DNA of 64,000 bases. Origin: Chryseobacterium sp. G0162. Lineage in GTDB: Bacteria; Bacteroidota; Bacteroidia; Flavobacteriales; Weeksellaceae. The stretch's first letter is position 1. The number at the start of each line of letters is the position of its first letter. The notes under the pieces are model-generated. The model ran no database searches, was not told the origin of the DNA, and saw nothing but the letters and a program-made list of their open reading frames with translations. The translations under genes and the position numbers were made by a program. This document shows positions 59,397-64,000 of the stretch, in pieces. Location of the stretch: assembly GCF_003815715.1 (NCBI RefSeq), contig NZ_CP033922.1, positions 744,001 to 808,000 of the forward strand. Reading direction: 5' to 3'.

Positions 59397-61199
59397 ATGA
59401 AAATACTTTTAAGATACCTTAAACCTTATCAATGGCTGATTGTTATTTCTTTGCTTCTGGCAACCATTAACCAGGTTTTCTCTTTATTTGCTCCTGCAAT
59501 TACAGGGAATATACTGGACCAGTTGGTCACTCATCCTAATTTTTTCGACAAGGAAAAACTTTTACCCAGAAATATAGATGAATACCTTTATGGGAATTCA
59601 GTGTATCATGGTGCTTTCTACTTTTTAGGTTTACTTATCGGAACTGCCATGGTAAGTAGAATTGCTAAGGCTTTTCAGGATTATGTAGTGAGTGTCATTA
59701 CTCAGAAATTTGGGGCTAAGATCTTTACAGATGGTCTAAAACATTCAATGGCATTGCCTTATCAGGAGTTTGAAGACCAAAGAAGTGGTGAAACCTTATC
59801 AATTTTAACTAAAGTAAGAGAGGATTCTGTCAAGTTTATCACCAATTTCATCAATATTTTCTTTGGGATTTTAGTAAGTATTATTTTCGTTTCGGTGTAT
59901 GCTATCCGTCTGCACTGGTCGATCATGCCGGTGTACATTTGTGGAATTTTTCTGATTGCTTTCATTACTAATTTATTGAGTAAGAGAATAAAAGGCATTC
60001 AAAAAAATATTGTTTCAGAGACGACAGCATTAGCCGGGAGTACTACAGAAAGTCTTAGAAATATAGAAATTGTTAAGAGTTTAGGGTTGACAAATCAGGA
60101 AGTTATCCGTTTGAATAACAATACGTATAAGATTTTAGGACTTGAACTGAGAAAGGTAAAAAGCATCCGTTCTTTGAGTTTTATTCAGGGAACAATGGTT
60201 AATTTTCTTCAACAGATGATTACCCTGACGCTTTTGTATCTGATCTTTAAAAATATTGTGACTCCGGGGCAATACCTTTCGCTGATGTTTTATGGGTTCT
60301 TTATTTTTGGCCCTATGCAAGAGATAGGAAACATCATTATCTCTTACAGGGAGGCAGAGGCTTCTCTTCAGAATTTCGATCGTTTAATGAAAAAAGATGT
60401 GGAAGAAAAACCACTTCATCCCAAGCAGATTGGTGCTATTGAAGAACTGGAATTCAAACATGTCTCTTTCAAACATCAGTCGGCTCAATATAAAGCATTG
60501 AATAATATTTCTTTTGATGTTAAAAATGGAGAAACGATTGCTTTTGTGGGCCCAAGCGGATCAGGAAAAAGTACATTGGTAAAACTACTAGTTGGTCTTT
60601 ACAGGCCACAGGAAGGGAATATTTTTTACAATGAGATTAATGGAAAGGAATTTGATTTTGATGAACTGAGAAATCAGATTGGCTTTGTCACTCAGGATAC
60701 CCAGCTTTTCGCTGGAACCATCAAAGAAAACCTTCTCTTCGTGAATCCCCATGCTACAGAACAGGAACTTGCCATTGCTTTACAGAAATCGAGCTGTACT
60801 GCCTTGTTAGAAAGAGCTGAGAAAGGAATAGAAACCGTTATTGGTGAAGGTGGATTGAAACTGAGTGGTGGTGAAAAACAAAGAATTGCTATTGCGAGAG
60901 CCCTTTTAAGAAAACCTCATTTATTGATTTTCGATGAAGCCACTTCCGCTTTGGACAGTATTACTGAGGAAGAAATTACTTCTACCATAAAAGATATTTC
61001 AGAGGAAAGAGAACAAATTACGGTTCTGATTGCCCACCGATTGAGTACCATTATGCATGCAGACAAAATCTATGTCCTGGAACGTGGACAAATTGTAGAA
61101 ACCGGTTCTCACGATCATCTGATTGCTGAAAAAGGTCTTTATTATGCGATGTGGAGACAACAGATTGGAGAAAGGAAAACAACTGTTCCACAATCTTAG
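59397..61199 (+). CDS. ABC transporter, permease-ATPase fusion (exporter type)
   Basis: 600 residues from the ATG at 59397, preceded by a -7 element; a frame from 59286 adds 37 residues that translate the promoter. Six spans in residues 1-310 are followed by the ATPase: Walker A GPSGSGKS (about 385), signature LSGGEKQRIAIARALL, Walker B LLIFDEATSALD, switch His in VLIAHRLST. Homodimeric lipid/peptide/drug exporter type. It stands in the opposite direction between the two CoA-transferase genes. Confidence 0.94.
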   Translation: MKILLRYLKPYQWLIVISLLLATINQVFSLFAPAITGNILDQLVTHPNFFDKEKLLPRNIDEYLYGNSVYHGAFYFLGLLIGTAMVSRIAKAFQDYVVSVITQKFGAKIFTDGLKHSMALPYQEFEDQRSGETLSILTKVREDSVKFITNFINIFFGILVSIIFVSVYAIRLHWSIMPVYICGIFLIAFITNLLSKRIKGIQKNIVSETTALAGSTTESLRNIEIVKSLGLTNQEVIRLNNNTYKILGLELRKVKSIRSLSFIQGTMVNFLQQMITLTLLYLIFKNIVTPGQYLSLMFYGFFIFGPMQEIGNIIISYREAEASLQNFDRLMKKDVEEKPLHPKQIGAIEELEFKHVSFKHQSAQYKALNNISFDVKNGETIAFVGPSGSGKSTLVKLLVGLYRPQEGNIFYNEINGKEFDFDELRNQIGFVTQDTQLFAGTIKENLLFVNPHATEQELAIALQKSSCTALLERAEKGIETVIGEGGLKLSGGEKQRIAIARALLRKPHLLIFDEATSALDSITEEEITSTIKDISEEREQITVLIAHRLSTIMHADKIYVLERGQIVETGSHDHLIAEKGLYYAMWRQQIGERKTTVPQS

Positions 61200-61637
61200 A
61201 AATAAATGAGTAAAGATGGTGATAAAGTCGCTGATTAAGCTGTATTATATTTTGCCAAGAATGCACGAATAAAAAAGAATTCGTGCATTCGTGGCGTTTA
61301 AAAATCTGCGGGATCTGTGAGATCTGCGAGAAACTTTTATCTTGAGATTCTTCATTCCACATCGCTTCATCCAGAATGACAGAGAACAAAATTATGTCTT
61401 ATTAGTCATTAAAATTGTGAGAATAAGCTTAAACGCAAAGTTCTAATGATTCTCCTGCTTTATTTTAAGGAAGCAAAAGAGAAGCGACAAGTCGCCTATG
61501 AAGCTGGATGTATATTCACACGCTTAAAAAAAGAGATTCTTCATTCCGTGTTTGAACTACGTTCGCAGACCTTCAGCCTATATTCAGAATGACAGCACAA
61601 CAAAAAGACACTAAAAAAAGTTAAGTTTACTCAATAA
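61200..61637. repeat. Intergenic stretch of dispersed repeats
   Basis: About 440 bp without a gene. Contents: GAATTCGTGCATTCGTGGC (61278-61296), AAAATCTGCGGGATCTGTG (61300-61318), TTCTTCATTCCACATCGC...CAGAATGACAG (61339-61381), a TAAACGCAAAGTTCT segment (61429-61443) with GGAAGCAAA resembling the 43-kb TIR elements on one side, and another ATTCTTCATTCCGTG...CAGAATGACAG copy (61533-61596). Confidence 0.62.
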
Positions 61638-61670
61638 AGAAAGCGCTGAAAATACATTCAGCGCCTTTTA
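61638..61670 (-). terminator. Terminator of the CoA-transferase subunit A gene
   Basis: Stem GCGCTGAA (61643-61650) with TTCAGCGC (61657-61664), followed on the minus strand by a T-containing run (TTTC). Confidence 0.78.
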
Positions 61671-61696
61671 TATTGTCAATCGTATCTCTTCAGAAA

Positions 61697-62398
61697 TTAT
61701 TCTTTAGCTCTAACGGTTCTTTGTTCAATTCTCTTTTCAAATTTTTCTCCCTGAAAAATTCTCTGAATCATAATACCCGGAATATGAATCTCATTAGGAT
61801 CTAATTCTCCCGGTTCTACTAATTCTTCTACCTCAGCAATGGTAATTTTTCCAGCACCAGCCATCGGATGGTTGAAGTTTCTGGCAGATCCTTTGAAAAT
61901 AAGGTTTCCTGCGTAATCTCCTTTCCATGCTTTTACAATAGAGAAATCTGCATCAAAAGCATGTTCTAAAATATGTGGTTTTCCTTTGAATTCTTTTACT
62001 TCTTTTCCTTCCGCTACTTCAGTTCCATAACCTGCAGGAGTATAGAAAGCAGGAATTCCGGCCTGTGCTGCTCTGCATTTTTCTGCTAAAGTTCCCTGTG
62101 GAGTAAGTTCAACCTCCAGCTCTCCTGAAAGCATTTGTCTTTCAAATTCAGCATTTTCCCCAACATAAGAAGAGATCATTTTCTTGATTTGTCTTTTATG
62201 AAGCAATAATCCCAGCCCAAAGTCATCTACCCCGGCATTGTTTGAAATGCAGGTAAGATCTTTCACATTACTTTCCACTAAGGCATTAATTGAATTTTCA
62301 GGAATTCCGCAAAGTCCAAATCCGCCCAGCATCAGTGTCATTCCATCTTTAATTCCTTCGATGGCCTCCTTTGCATTTTTTACTCTTTTATCTATCAT
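61697..62398 (-). CDS. scoA: 3-oxoacid CoA-transferase subunit A
   Basis: 233-residue alpha subunit. [38 protein letters not shown], the GGFGxxGxP signature, and [35 protein letters not shown] are typical. It forms a complex with the subunit B encoded at 58493-59146. It ends with its own terminator, so the two subunits are made from separate transcripts. Confidence 0.94.
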   Translation of the reverse strand: MIDKRVKNAKEAIEGIKDGMTLMLGGFGLCGIPENSINALVESNVKDLTCISNNAGVDDFGLGLLLHKRQIKKMISSYVGENAEFERQMLSGELEVELTPQGTLAEKCRAAQAGIPAFYTPAGYGTEVAEGKEVKEFKGKPHILEHAFDADFSIVKAWKGDYAGNLIFKGSARNFNHPMAGAGKITIAEVEELVEPGELDPNEIHIPGIMIQRIFQGEKFEKRIEQRTVRAKE

Positions 62399-62774
62399 GA
62401 AATATTAGATTTTTCTGTTGGCTAAATTTAATAAAAAATATCGTATCTGCGATGATTGGAAAAAGTTCCTAATCCCTATCCCATCCTGACTAGCCATTTT
62501 TTGTATTAAAAATATAATTATCAAACATTTACAGCCAAAAGTGAACAAATCGGTTCATTTTTTTTATATATCTCGTAAAATTGATTTATATTTGGGGTTT
62601 TAAATTCAAAAAAACATCACACTTTTAATCTTCGGATATAAACACAATATTAGTATAAAAATTATTTCTGACAGTGTAGCCGCTGTCTCTCCAATGCTTT
62701 TACCTCTTACTTTCTTCGTATTGGTACACAAAAGTAAATCATCACAACCCTAAAATCAGAACTTAATATAAAAC
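62399..62774. other. Intergenic region between divergent genes
   Basis: 376 bp, AT-rich. A TATATTTG -7-like element is at 62587-62594 and an inverted repeat TGAAC...GTTCA at about 62542-62557 lies upstream of it. No ORF or RNA gene seen. Confidence 0.5.
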
Positions 62775-64000
62775 ATGAAAAAACTATTTACGTCAGCGTT
62801 GCTTGCATTAGTACTCAGCATCAACGTATATGCGCAAGAAAAAACTTATTTCGATGAAAACTGGGAAAAGACAACTCAGGAAAAAATGGAGTATTACCGT
62901 GAAACGTCTCCTAAAGGAAAACTTACTCTAATTAAAGACTTTTATAAAAACGGAACACTTCAAATGGAAGGTCTGGCTTCTGATATCACTCCAAGCAACG
63001 AAGTTTTTGATGGTAAAGTAACCTGGTACACTCCCGAAGGAAAAGTAATGAGTGTGGTGAACTATTCTAAAGGGAAACAGCTTGGAGCTTCTCAGAATTA
63101 TGATGCTAAAGGGAAATTAATTGAAGACCTGGTTTATAAGGCTGATGGTACTTTTTCAGGAAAATCATTCAGCTATAAAGATCCGGAAAATGAGTATTAT
63201 TATAATACCCTTACAGTCTATGAGAACTCTACTCCTACCCAAACAATTATTTATGATGAGGATATCAAAGGAATCAGAACCGAAAGTATTATAGGTAAAG
63301 ACGGCAGATACGAAAATAAATACTATGGTGAAAAAGGCAAATATATTGGCAGCGGTAACTCTGAATCCAATAGTGAAAGTACCCAGGTAGACTATTATTA
63401 TAATCCGATGAGGGTTTCTAAAATCGAAAAGTATAAAAGCGACGGAAGCATCAAAGAAGGAATAATTTATGGTAAAAACGGAAAAGTTCTACAGGAGCAG
63501 AAAAGAGGTAAAAAAGATGGCTCTAAAACAACCTATGATGAATCCGGAAAGAAAATAGCCGATCTTACTTATCAATATGAAAAAGAGAATGATACCTACA
63601 AACCTATGGATGGTGAAGATTATCAGTTCGCCTATGATTACAGCCATATCTCAACCGTAGATATTTATAAAGGAGGTTTACAGGTTCTTAATAAAGAATT
63701 TAATGAAGATGGAAAACTTACTACAGAAAAAATCCTAAAAGAGGGCTCAACCCAGGAGATTAAATATTATGCTCCGGATGGAAAGCTAAAATCTACATTA
63801 ACGTATAAGGATGATATGCCTTACAATGGTATTGCCCACGAAGGTCTTACCGAAATGCAGTATAAAGATGGTGTTCTGGTAAATACAAGAAATTATACGG
63901 ATGAGAATAAGCTGAAGTTTGAAAAGAAACTAAACGCTAAGCAAACCGCTTATGATGCAACAGTATATGACAATAAAGGAACTATTTTATATACTTATAA
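62775..64000 (+). CDS. Exported MORN-repeat/YwqK-type protein (partial)
   Basis: Open frame from the ATG at 62775 that runs off the window end (at least 408 residues). Signal peptide MKKLFTSALLALVLSINVYAQ. Repeats of the type FYKNGTLQMEGLAS, YDAKGKLIEDLVYKADGTFSGKS, KYKSDGSIKEGIIYGKNGKVLQEQKRGKKDGSKTTYDESGKK and YAPDGKLKSTLTYKDDMPYNG are the variant MORN units found in YwqK-type antitoxins and in exported Bacteroidota proteins. The signal peptide makes an extracytoplasmic structural or binding role likelier than a toxin-antitoxin role. The 3' end is missing. Confidence 0.85.
   Translation, partial: MKKLFTSALLALVLSINVYAQEKTYFDENWEKTTQEKMEYYRETSPKGKLTLIKDFYKNGTLQMEGLASDITPSNEVFDGKVTWYTPEGKVMSVVNYSKGKQLGASQNYDAKGKLIEDLVYKADGTFSGKSFSYKDPENEYYYNTLTVYENSTPTQTIIYDEDIKGIRTESIIGKDGRYENKYYGEKGKYIGSGNSESNSESTQVDYYYNPMRVSKIEKYKSDGSIKEGIIYGKNGKVLQEQKRGKKDGSKTTYDESGKKIADLTYQYEKENDTYKPMDGEDYQFAYDYSHISTVDIYKGGLQVLNKEFNEDGKLTTEKILKEGSTQEIKYYAPDGKLKSTLTYKDDMPYNGIAHEGLTEMQYKDGVLVNTRNYTDENKLKFEKKLNAKQTAYDATVYDNKGTILYTY

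Noticed and set aside
62775..64000. Antitoxin of a toxin-antitoxin pair (YwqK-type)
   Set aside because: It has a signal peptide and no toxin gene is visible beside it in the window.

Overview
The window looks like a chromosomal stretch from a Chryseobacterium-type member of the Flavobacteriia (Bacteroidota). It is AT-rich. Several proteins carry type IX secretion (T9SS) sorting tails, and gldF/gldG gliding genes are present. Promoters have the Bacteroidota form TTG-N(about 19)-TAnnTTTG. The first gene is a close match to the protein-glutaminase described from Chryseobacterium. No rRNA, tRNA, CRISPR array, prophage or transposase gene was seen.

Layout. 1-5.3 kb: protein-glutaminase and a small lipoprotein that resembles its pro-region, an SDR oxidoreductase, a nitroreductase-ohrR-ohr peroxide operon with a readable OhrR-type operator, a broken gene and a GH19 chitinase. 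5.3-17.2 kb: an exported deformylase-like protein, then a large heme locus on the minus strand (TonB receptor, HmuY, HmuT, HmuU, HmuV, a methyltransferase, HmuS, and a ChaN-like protein), faced by two plus-strand T9SS exoproteins. Both control regions carry the same paired Fur-like boxes. 17.3-26.7 kb: an ABM monooxygenase, a TauE-type exporter behind a 43-codon ORF, an Rrf2 regulator, and a run of poorly known genes including a PI-PLC without signal peptide and a serine hydrolase. 26.7-38.3 kb: gldG, gldF, a hemJ-like gene, kbl, a JmjC-type cupin, a T9SS M1 peptidase, PBP4 and priA.

38.4-46.5 kb: transporters, then beta-mannosidase, a GxxExxY protein, a 0.85 kb array of repeats carrying broken copies of the GxxExxY 5' end, cutC, a lipoprotein and glycosylasparaginase. 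The enzymes fit breakdown of the core of N-glycans; the GH20 hexosaminidase at 54.6-56.9 kb would complement them. 46.6-50.4 kb: a Crp/Fnr regulator and a DUF3302-HlyD-TolC type efflux set. 50.4-54.6 kb: a sulfur/persulfide cluster (two YeeE/YedE proteins, an MBL-rhodanese fusion, a TauE exporter and a Crp/Fnr regulator) with a duplicated 23-bp motif in front of two of the genes. 57.2-64 kb: a DUF4197 protein, the two subunits of a 3-oxoacid CoA-transferase separated by an opposite-strand ABC exporter, and a MORN-type protein cut by the window end.

The least explained items are the stand-alone lipoprotein resembling the protein-glutaminase propeptide, the repeat array made from GxxExxY 5' ends plus short inverted-repeat elements, the coupled 43-codon ORF before the TauE exporter, and the exported deformylase with Asp in place of the metal-binding Cys.
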